From positions 1 to 5,064 of the forward strand of contig JALRFZ010000579.1 of assembly GCA_023253615.1 (NCBI GenBank): 5,064 nt of DNA, written 5' to 3'. Under the pieces are notes generated by a model. That model saw only the letters and a list, made by a program, of their open reading frames with translations. It had not been told where the DNA came from and did not search any database. Each line of letters begins with the position of its first letter. Position 1 is the first letter of the stretch. The position numbers and the translations under genes are program-made. Positions 1 through 5,064 of the stretch are shown here, one piece after another. Source of the stretch: Verrucomicrobiales bacterium. Lineage in GTDB: Bacteria > Verrucomicrobiota > Verrucomicrobiia > Verrucomicrobiales > DEV007.

Positions 1-1028
1 TCGCCATCGGTCGCGGGGGTGCTGCTGGCGTATCCGTGCTCGGGGAGGTACTCCTTGTATTCGTTCTCGGCGATGGTGGCCGGCTCGCTGGCGGTCCAGA
101 GGAGTTTTCCGCTCGCGAGATCGACGCAATGCAGATGGCGCACGAGGTCGAGCGGCGTGGCCTCCGCGTTCTTCCCGTCTCCGTAGCCGGTGTAGCTGGT
201 GAGAAAGACTCGATCGCCCCAGACGATGGGCGAGGAAGATCCGGGCCCGGGGAGATCGAGGCGCCACTTCACATTCTCCGTGGCGCTCCAGTGCAAGGGC
301 ACCGGATCGGTCGACACTCCGGTGCCGTCGGGACCACGGAAGCGGGGCCACGCCACCGCGGCCTTTTGCGCCTCCACCTTCGCCTCGCGGTCCGACTGCG
401 CGGCGAGAGTCTCGAGGGAAACGTCGGCCAGGGGGAACTGCGACCAATCGCGGTGATCGAAATGCCACCACTCGCTCTCGATCGTCATGAAGCCGTTCGC
501 GCGCATCGCCGCCTGGAGGATGCGACGGTTCTCCGCCACCTCGGGAGTGACTTTGAAATAATCGCGATGCGCCCGCGGCGAGAATTCATCGTAGGGCGTC
601 GGCATGGGCAGCTCTTCGCCCGTCGCGAGATCGACGAGGGTCACATCGACGGCGGCCCCGCGGTTGTGTTTCGAACCCTGCTTGGGATGACCGACGAAGC
701 CGGGCAAGGGCGATTTTTCCCACATCAGGTATTGCACGGAATGCGGCCGGTATCCGTCCCAGATCTTCAACCCGATCCCGCGGTCGGCGAGGCTGCGATG
801 CGCGGCGATGAGCGATTCCGCGACCTCGCGCCGCAGGAAGCAGCGCTCCACCGGATAGAGCACGGTCTTGCAGAAATTGTTCTCCGTGGCGTAGGGCAGC
901 TCGATGACGAGGCCGGGCTCGAGCCGTTTCAATTCGACGAAATCATCCCCGCGCTCCGCCCTGACAGGAGCACCAAAAAGCAGAACCGGAAGGAGCGGGA
1001 AGAGCGGGAGGGACGTGCGTCGGATCAT
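1..1028 (-). CDS. Secreted D-Ala-D-Ala dipeptidase (M15D, VanX/DdpX-like) fused to a PQQ-like beta-propeller, C-terminus off the window
   Basis: The frame is open from ATG at 1028 to the left edge: 342 residues seen and no stop. Residues 1-24 look like a Sec signal peptide (MIRRTSLPLFPLLPVLLFGA, then PVRA). Residues about 30-205 match peptidase family M15D, zinc enzymes that hydrolyse the dipeptide D-Ala-D-Ala. Visible motifs are YATENNF (46-52), DGYRPH with the catalytic Arg (R94), SKHNRGAAVD with zinc ligands H121 and D128, TPYDEFS (144-150), and ESEWWHFD with catalytic E186 and zinc ligand H189. All key residues are present. M15D proteins usually end soon after this point. Here a short Ala/Glu/Lys-rich linker (206-226) leads in the same frame into WPRFRGPDGTGVS (227-239), SSPIVWGDRVFL (265-276) and the PQQ blade motif LHCVDLASGKLLW (299-311). 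That is the usual opening of PQQ-like propellers of planctomycetes and Verrucomicrobia. An alternative start is GTG at 1046, which has GGAG (1055-1058) 8 bases upstream and adds six residues. It is the last gene of the minus-strand operon. The dipeptidase call is very secure; the propeller is only partly visible. Confidence 0.92.
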   Translation of the reverse strand, partial: MIRRTSLPLFPLLPVLLFGAPVRAERGDDFVELKRLEPGLVIELPYATENNFCKTVLYPVERCFLRREVAESLIAAHRSLADRGIGLKIWDGYRPHSVQYLMWEKSPLPGFVGHPKQGSKHNRGAAVDVTLVDLATGEELPMPTPYDEFSPRAHRDYFKVTPEVAENRRILQAAMRANGFMTIESEWWHFDHRDWSQFPLADVSLETLAAQSDREAKVEAQKAAVAWPRFRGPDGTGVSTDPVPLHWSATENVKWRLDLPGPGSSSPIVWGDRVFLTSYTGYGDGKNAEATPLDLVRHLHCVDLASGKLLWTASEPATIAENEYKEYLPEHGYASSTPATDG

Positions 1029-1030
1029 CG

Positions 1031-1094
1031 GTGAAAACGACGCCACGATACGATCTCCGGGGCGGGATCGGCAAGCGATTCACGCCGTTCTCAC
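1031..1094 (-). promoter_or_regulatory. Nested stem-loop in the leader of the dipeptidase-propeller gene
   Basis: Nearly the whole gap between the 99-residue gene and the dipeptidase gene can fold. Outer arms 1083-1094 and 1031-1042 give 12 continuous pairs on the minus-strand RNA, two of them G-U. Inside, CGATCCCG at 1063-1070 pairs with CGGAGATCG at 1051-1059 (8 pairs, one bulged base, CCC loop). The outer arm begins at the stop codon of the upstream gene and ends two bases before ATG 1028. The inner stem contains the only good Shine-Dalgarno sequence here (GGAG, 1055-1058), which suits the alternative GTG start at 1046. The fold could therefore limit translation or cause attenuation. There is no proper U-tract after it, so a simple terminator is less likely. 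The pairing is seen in the sequence; the role is inferred. Confidence 0.45.
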
Positions 1095-1390
1095 GGGATC
1101 GCGGCGGCGACCCGGTGGCACCAGCTCGCAAAGACCTCATGGACCCAGTCGTGGGCCTCGCCGGGACCGGGATGCTCGTTTACGATCTGGGCGGGCGGCA
1201 GCCAGGCGGGCTCGACCGTCTCGCCGAGATGATCCTGCGCGGTGGCGCGGAGGAAGGCCCGCAGCTTCACCGTGACGAGAGTCGTCCCCGGCTCCTGCGT
1301 CGCGGTGGCCTCGGCACAGACTTCGTGATTCGCGCCGTCGAGCTCGACGTGGCCGACGACGCGCGTGGTATCGATGAGGGCGTGGAGCAT
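1091..1390 (-). CDS. Hypothetical protein, 99 residues, between haloperoxidase and dipeptidase genes
   Basis: I do not recognise the family. The frame has the composition of a real protein: mixed hydrophobic and acidic residues, not the Arg/Pro/Gly-rich look of shadow frames. Residues about 8-50 alternate in a beta-strand-like way (TTRVVGHVELDGANHEVCAE, then LVTVKLRAFLRAT). Residues 60-75 are Pro-rich (PAWLPPAQIVNEHPGPG). The C-terminus (79-98) looks like an amphipathic helix containing DWVHEVFASWCHRV. There are two Cys (25, 91) and several His. No signal peptide or membrane segment is seen, so it is probably cytoplasmic. ATG at 1390 is the only reasonable start; an AGGA sits too close to it to be an ideal ribosome site. 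It follows the haloperoxidase stop by 25 bases and is probably cotranscribed. A small accessory protein or chaperone for an operon partner is possible, but nothing shows this. Confidence 0.6.
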   Translation of the reverse strand: MLHALIDTTRVVGHVELDGANHEVCAEATATQEPGTTLVTVKLRAFLRATAQDHLGETVEPAWLPPAQIVNEHPGPGEAHDWVHEVFASWCHRVAAAIP

Positions 1391-1415
1391 GTCCTGGAAG
1401 GGGCAAAGCCGGTGA

Positions 1416-3068
1416 TCAGATCGTGATCGTCGTGCCGTCGAATTTCGTCAACGAGAATCCCGCGAACGATTCATGTGTGAGCGTCTTGTGATCGCGGAGG
1501 AGGCGGATCGCCACCTCTTCCCCCAGAGCGAGCGCGGTAGACTCGTCCGAGCGCCAGTGGACGCCGGCCGTGTCGCGCCCGTAACCGACATTCGAGGCCA
1601 GTTTGTTGAGCTCCCCGCCCACCGTCAGTGCGCCGGGATAGGCCAACAATTGATCTCCGAGCGCATCCGCCTGCACCGGTGCCGGGATCTCGAAGCTCTC
1701 CTTGAAAAAGGCCTTCAGCACCGTCACGCAGGCTCCGGAAATCGTGGCGTGCCCGCCGGGGTAGGCGGGGTGGGTCGGACATCCCTCGGGATAGGCCAAC
1801 GGCAGCAGGCTCGTCCCGTAGGCACCCTGGATGAGCGGGAGCACCGCGGAATCCAACACGCTCTCATGCACGGGATAGGCGGCATTGTCCTCGATCACCC
1901 GGTGGACGAGACCCGCATAGGCTTCGGGACGGAGCCGGCGATGGACGAGCCATTTCTGATACCACGCCGCCTTGAGCGCCTCGTTCGCGACCCGCGCGAC
2001 GAGGTCGAGGAGATGAGCCGCACCAAACGTGACAAACCCTCCCTGATTGGAAATGGACCGATAGGGATGATTTTCATCCAGCGCCGCACCTCCGTAGGAA
2101 AGCAGGATCAACGCGGCATTGAGAAAGGCCTGATATGAAAAGTCGTAGTGAACGTATTCCGCGAGGTCGCGGCCGCTCGCGATGTAGAAAGGGCCATCCG
2201 GCGTCGCACTGGTGAGGGGGGCACCGCCGTTCTGGAGATGCAGCCAATGCGCGAAGGTGGTCGCGTGGTTGTCGTTCTCCGCCGTCGTGCGGTAGCGCTG
2301 CGTGATGGTCATGGCACCAAAGGGGATGTCTTTCCAAAGGAATTGGGAGACAAAAGGTCCCGTCTCCTCGCCAGGCAATCCGCCCCGGAAGATCGTGCCG
2401 GGCGTGACGGCGCCTCCGTCCTTCGGTCCGCGGAAATCGGGCAGGCCCGAGAGGTCGGCCGCGGCCGCGGCGATCGCGGGACTGGTCCCGTAGTCCGTGA
2501 AGGGCACGTCGCGCGTCCAGGCGCGCCAGTAGACCTCCACCATCTCGCCGGCCGTCCAGGCACTGGCGAGGGCGGGGGCGGCGGGCATTGTGAAATGATG
2601 CGAGTCGCCCCCTTCGATCGAAAAGGCGAGCGAAGCCTGCGGATTCGCGAGGCGCGCGACTCCGCCGATCGGGATGGCATTGAAAGCCGCCTGGGTCTTC
2701 GCGACAAAGGCCTGCTGATAGAGCCGATAAGCGTTGCCATCGACTTCCCCCACGCTGTTGTGCGGGAGGGCCTTGGAAAAGCTGCCGATGAAATTCGGAT
2801 AGAGTGTCTCGTCCGGGTTCACCGGATGGGCCGGCAGAGGCACGTTGCGCTGCTGGATCGCCGCGGCGAGACGCTTGTTGTAGGCGTGCGTGCGACGAAC
2901 CTCGGCCGCGCTCGGTGGAGCCGGGCGCCGCCGCCTCACTCCCTTGCCCCCGGCCGCACCTCCCGCCTCGGCGACCGTCACGCCGCCGGCGAGGATCGCA
3001 CCCAAGGCGGGCATGGTGGAAAGAAAGGAACGGCGCTGGAGCGGAGTGGCGGGGGAATCAGGATTCAT
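1416..3068 (-). CDS. Vanadium-dependent haloperoxidase (PAP2/VHPO superfamily), Tat-exported
   Basis: A 550-residue protein resembling algal-type vanadium bromoperoxidases and their bacterial relatives in length and motif spacing. These enzymes use vanadate and hydrogen peroxide to oxidise halides; the superfamily also includes acid phosphatases. The N-terminus has a twin-arginine signal, LQRRSFLS at 10-17, a hydrophobic stretch, then AEA at 33-35 as a likely cleavage site. A basic patch RRRRP (45-49) follows. Oxyanion-pocket residues by family spacing: W369 and K372, R380 of RRLRP, H433, then PAYPGGHATISGA with G439 and H440, then GRDTAGVHWRSDE with R498 and the axial histidine H504. The Ser that normally precedes the Gly-His pair is Gly (G438). 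The spacings K to R of 8, His to His of 7 and R to H of 6 fit the algal type. The frame extends upstream to a TTG at 3131, but ATG 3068 places the Tat signal correctly, so I chose it. No Shine-Dalgarno precedes either start. It is the first gene of the minus-strand operon. The superfamily is secure; halide specificity is unknown. Confidence 0.93.
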   Translation of the reverse strand: MNPDSPATPLQRRSFLSTMPALGAILAGGVTVAEAGGAAGGKGVRRRRPAPPSAAEVRRTHAYNKRLAAAIQQRNVPLPAHPVNPDETLYPNFIGSFSKALPHNSVGEVDGNAYRLYQQAFVAKTQAAFNAIPIGGVARLANPQASLAFSIEGGDSHHFTMPAAPALASAWTAGEMVEVYWRAWTRDVPFTDYGTSPAIAAAAADLSGLPDFRGPKDGGAVTPGTIFRGGLPGEETGPFVSQFLWKDIPFGAMTITQRYRTTAENDNHATTFAHWLHLQNGGAPLTSATPDGPFYIASGRDLAEYVHYDFSYQAFLNAALILLSYGGAALDENHPYRSISNQGGFVTFGAAHLLDLVARVANEALKAAWYQKWLVHRRLRPEAYAGLVHRVIEDNAAYPVHESVLDSAVLPLIQGAYGTSLLPLAYPEGCPTHPAYPGGHATISGACVTVLKAFFKESFEIPAPVQADALGDQLLAYPGALTVGGELNKLASNVGYGRDTAGVHWRSDESTALALGEEVAIRLLRDHKTLTHESFAGFSLTKFDGTTITI

Positions 3069-3095
3069 CGGGGAGGAAGGGTTTGAACGCTCCCG
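3069..3095 (-). other. Small inverted repeat just before the haloperoxidase start
   Basis: On the minus strand CGGGAG (3095-3090) can pair with CTCCCCG (3075-3069). This gives six pairs with one bulged C and a 14-base loop, ending directly at ATG 3068. It may hold the start region closed, or be chance in GC-rich DNA. Confidence 0.2.
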
Positions 3096-3154
3096 GAAGA
3101 CGATCGAAGTGATCCCTCCATGCACTCCCAATCGAGCCGTTCAACAGAGGATTC

Positions 3155-3183
3155 ATTATAACAGAATTTGTAATTACGGTAAA
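3155..3183 (-). promoter_or_regulatory. Sigma70-type promoter for the haloperoxidase operon
   Basis: Read on the minus strand, TTTACC (3183-3178, 4 of 6 to the -35 consensus) is followed after exactly 17 bases by TATAAT (3160-3155, a perfect -10). It lies in an AT-rich island of about 24% GC inside GC-rich DNA. Transcription would start near 3148, about 80 bases before ATG 3068. The same spot reads TATAAC on the plus strand (3157-3162), but I see no partner -35 there. No convincing promoter for the divergent gene is visible. Confidence 0.65.
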
Positions 3184-3274
3184 TTAAATTTCTGGAATCG
3201 ATGAATGTGTGAAGAAACTGTCGCCCAACCGTCGTTGTGCGTTTTCCGGGGGAAGCCTAACGGATGTCTTCTTT

Positions 3275-5064
3275 ATGAAGCGAACCATCCTATCCTCTCT
3301 CGGCGCCGCCTTCCTTGCGGCATTTCCCCCCGCCCATCTCAGTGCCCAGAGCATCACGCTGGTCGACCAGATCGATGTCGCGAACGGTGCCGAGATCCTG
3401 TCCTTCTCCACCGATGGCTCGACCGTCGCCACGAACGTGACCGGCGCGGCCCCGACCATCGGCGTGCAGCTCTTCACTCTCGCCGCCGACGGCTCGCTGA
3501 CCGCCCGTGAGTTCGTCTCCGTGGCCACCGAGTTCGGCGGGGCGATCGCCTCGGTCAGTTCCGTGGCCCTCGATCCCCTTCGGCGCGGTTTCGGAGTCGC
3601 CTCTGTCATTCCCACCGCCAACGGCACCGCCGAGGGAGTCGTCGTGTTTTTCGATTACCGCACCGGCACCGCGGCTCCGCTGAAGACCCTCACGGTCGGC
3701 TTCCACCCGGACAGCGTGCTCTTTTCGCGCGACGGCTCCAAGGTCTTCGTGGCCAATGAGGGCGAGTTCACCACCGGCGGCAACACCGACGCCCCCGGCT
3801 CGGTCAGCGTGATCGACCTTTCCACCGTGACCGTCATCGGCGATCTCGCCGCCCTCGACAACGCGGACGTCGCCACCTCCGACTTCACCGCCCCGAATCT
3901 GGCCGCGGGAGTGACGCTCGACGACCTCCGTTTCAACGACATCACCTTCACCGCCGGCAACGCCCACCGCCACGTCGAGCCCGAATACATCACCGAAGGT
4001 GACGGTAAGATCTACGTCACCCTCCAGGAAAACAACGCCATCGCCGAGCTCGCCCTCAGTGGTGCCGACGAGGGGAAATTCACCGCCATTTACCCCCTCG
4101 GCACGATCGAGCAGACCATCGACGCCTCCGATCGCGATGGCGCCGGCGGCTCGACCGCGGCCCTTGTCGACGACCTCGTCAAAGGCATCCCCATGCCCGA
4201 CACCATGACCACCTACTCCATCGGTGGCCAGCGTTACCTCATCACCGCGAACGAGGGCGATTTCCGTCCCGACGATGCCGACCGCATCCGCGTGAAGGAG
4301 TTCGCCGGCGTCGAGCCCGCGGCCACGATCAACCGCGCCGATGCCGCCCTCGGCCGGCTTCGTGTGGTGCGCGATCTCTCCGACCCCGACAACAACAACC
4401 TCATCGACGAGGTCATCATGCCCGGCACCCGTTCCTTCTCGATCTGGAATGCCGATACCGGCGCCCTCGTCGGCGACACGGGCAGCTTCGAGCAACTCCT
4501 CCTCGACCTCTATCCGACGATCCACAACATCAATGGCGAAGACGGCACCGGCACCTTCGACGACCGCTCCGATGACAAGGGTCCCGAGCCCGAGGCGCTC
4601 GCCTACGGCAGGATCGGCCCCGACCATTTCATCTTCGTCGGCATGGAGCGCCAGGGCGCGATCCTGATCTACAACGTCAACGACCCGGCCGCCCCCGTCT
4701 TCGTGACCTCGATCAACAACGTCACCGACGGTCTCGTCGCCCCCGAGAGCATCACCTTCATCCCCACCGCCGACAGCCCCACGGGCAATCCCCTGCTCCT
4801 CATCGGCTACGAAATCGGTGGCAAGATCGGCGTCTACAGCCTCACCGACTCCGCTCCGTCCATCAGCACGTCGAAGAAGGTCACGGTCAACGGCAAATCG
4901 CGCAAAGCGATCTTGAAAGGAAGAGCGTCGGCCAACACTGCCCGGGTCACCATCGACGGCAAGGCCGCCAAAGGCACGACCAAGTGGAGCGGGAAGGTCC
5001 CCTTCCCCTCCTCCAAGAGCCGTCTCAAGGTCGACGTCGAGGCGACCTCGGCCTTCGGTGTCTC
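3275..5064 (+). CDS. Secreted choice-of-anchor I beta-propeller protein, C-terminus off the window
   Basis: The frame is open from ATG 3275 to the right edge: 596 residues seen. Residues 1-24 form a Sec signal peptide (MKRTILSSLGAAFLAAFPPA, then HLSA before Q25). The body matches the choice-of-anchor I family, extracellular propeller-like proteins of unknown biochemical function that carry varied C-terminal sorting signals. Family landmarks in order: GFHPDSVLFSRDGSKVFVAN (142-161) with EGEF, VEPEYI (234-239), VTLQENNAIAEL (248-259), YPLG (273-276), DASDRDG (283-289), KGIPMPD (303-309), YLITANEGDFRPDD (321-334), SFSIWNADTG (387-396), FDDRSDDKGPEPEALAYG (428-445), GMERQGAILIYNVNDPAAPV (456-475) and APESITFIP (489-497). 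The repeated ANEG(E/D)F element reflects the propeller. From about 527 a Ser/Thr/Lys-rich tail begins (STSKKVTVNGKSRKAILKGR), probably an Ig-like beta-sandwich; any anchor signal lies beyond the window. No Shine-Dalgarno is seen at normal spacing. Its C-ending codons suggest good expression. It is transcribed away from the haloperoxidase. Confidence 0.92.
   Translation, partial: MKRTILSSLGAAFLAAFPPAHLSAQSITLVDQIDVANGAEILSFSTDGSTVATNVTGAAPTIGVQLFTLAADGSLTAREFVSVATEFGGAIASVSSVALDPLRRGFGVASVIPTANGTAEGVVVFFDYRTGTAAPLKTLTVGFHPDSVLFSRDGSKVFVANEGEFTTGGNTDAPGSVSVIDLSTVTVIGDLAALDNADVATSDFTAPNLAAGVTLDDLRFNDITFTAGNAHRHVEPEYITEGDGKIYVTLQENNAIAELALSGADEGKFTAIYPLGTIEQTIDASDRDGAGGSTAALVDDLVKGIPMPDTMTTYSIGGQRYLITANEGDFRPDDADRIRVKEFAGVEPAATINRADAALGRLRVVRDLSDPDNNNLIDEVIMPGTRSFSIWNADTGALVGDTGSFEQLLLDLYPTIHNINGEDGTGTFDDRSDDKGPEPEALAYGRIGPDHFIFVGMERQGAILIYNVNDPAAPVFVTSINNVTDGLVAPESITFIPTADSPTGNPLLLIGYEIGGKIGVYSLTDSAPSISTSKKVTVNGKSRKAILKGRASANTARVTIDGKAAKGTTKWSGKVPFPSSKSRLKVDVEATSAFGV
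4853..5064 (+). other. Lys-rich C-terminal tail domain of the choice-of-anchor I protein
   Basis: After the last propeller element (GVYSLTDSAP, 519-528) the composition changes sharply to Lys, Ser and Thr with alternating hydrophobic residues: KKVTVNGKSRKAILKGRASA, then ARVTIDGKAAKG, KWSGKVPF and SRLKVDVEA. This is like a small beta-sandwich of the kind appended to Verrucomicrobiota surface proteins. Codon use also shifts: TTG, AAA, GGA and AGA appear, while the preceding body is dominated by C-ending codons. The domain is cut by the window edge. Confidence 0.5.

Noticed and set aside
36..1034. 332-codon open frame on the plus strand
   Set aside because: It is antisense to the dipeptidase-propeller gene, whose catalytic motifs are unmistakable. 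The translation is Arg/Gly/Glu-rich without any motif, as expected for a shadow in GC-rich DNA.
1031..1094. Rho-independent terminator ending the operon after the 99-residue gene
   Set aside because: The stem is followed directly by the next gene with no U-tract, and the only T run lies inside the outer arm; a leader structure fits better.
1031..1426. 131-codon plus-strand frame and an 89-codon minus-strand frame (1137-1406) overlapping the small orphan gene
   Set aside because: Both are low-complexity and Arg-rich (the minus one) or Gly/Arg-rich (the plus one). The 99-residue frame has better composition and operon spacing.
1473..2138. 221-codon open frame on the plus strand
   Set aside because: Antisense to the haloperoxidase over its conserved metal-site region; no recognisable domain and Arg/Gly-rich composition.
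1416..3068. Ordinary PAP2 lipid phosphatase
   Set aside because: The Tat signal, the 550-residue length, absence of multiple membrane segments and spacing of W369, K372, R380, H433, H440, R498 and H504 fit vanadium haloperoxidases better, although phosphatase activity is not excluded.
2148..3086. 312-codon open frame on the plus strand
   Set aside because: Antisense to the N-terminal half of the haloperoxidase; extremely Arg/Gly-rich with no motif.
3290..4627. 445-codon open frame on the minus strand
   Set aside because: Antisense to the choice-of-anchor I gene. Its Gly/Val/Glu/Asp richness is the mirror of GCC, ACC, GAC and CTC codons in the real gene; no family motif.
1..5064. CRISPR array, tRNA, rRNA, insertion sequence or attachment site
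   Set aside because: No regular direct repeats, cloverleaf, transposase motifs or terminal inverted repeats were seen on either strand.

Overview
The window looks like a chromosomal segment of a high-GC Gram-negative bacterium. The best guess is Verrucomicrobiota, or a related PVC or planctomycete-like lineage. Three things point there: a PQQ-like propeller opening with the WPRFRGPDGTGVS-type motif that is common in those phyla, a choice-of-anchor I protein with a Lys-rich beta-sandwich-like tail, and a general lack of Shine-Dalgarno sequences. This placement is an inference from protein style, not a database result. All products with recognisable domains appear to be exported.

Layout. Three genes run leftwards on the minus strand, in transcription order: (1) a Tat-exported vanadium-dependent haloperoxidase of the PAP2/VHPO superfamily (3068..1416); (2) 25 bases later, a small unrecognised 99-residue protein (1390..1091); (3) 62 bases later, a secreted D-Ala-D-Ala dipeptidase (M15D, VanX/DdpX type) fused in frame to a PQQ-like beta-propeller (1028..1, cut by the left edge). 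The 62-base gap before the fusion gene can fold into a nested stem-loop. On the plus strand, divergent from the haloperoxidase, a secreted choice-of-anchor I beta-propeller protein starts at 3275 and runs off the right edge. The two longest edge genes have no stop codon inside the window.

The divergent intergenic region holds an AT-rich island (about 24% GC over 3151-3200, in an otherwise GC-rich window). On the minus strand it carries a near-consensus sigma70 promoter: TTTACC, 17 bases, TATAAT. This probably drives the three-gene operon.

How the genes may work together. The operon joins peroxide/halide (or phosphate-ester) chemistry with a cell-wall dipeptidase carrying a propeller, all beyond the cytoplasmic membrane. 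A joint envelope or extracellular function is plausible but only inferred. The most unusual points are the dipeptidase-propeller fusion, the haloperoxidase with Gly in place of the vanadate-binding Ser, and the structured leader of the fusion gene.
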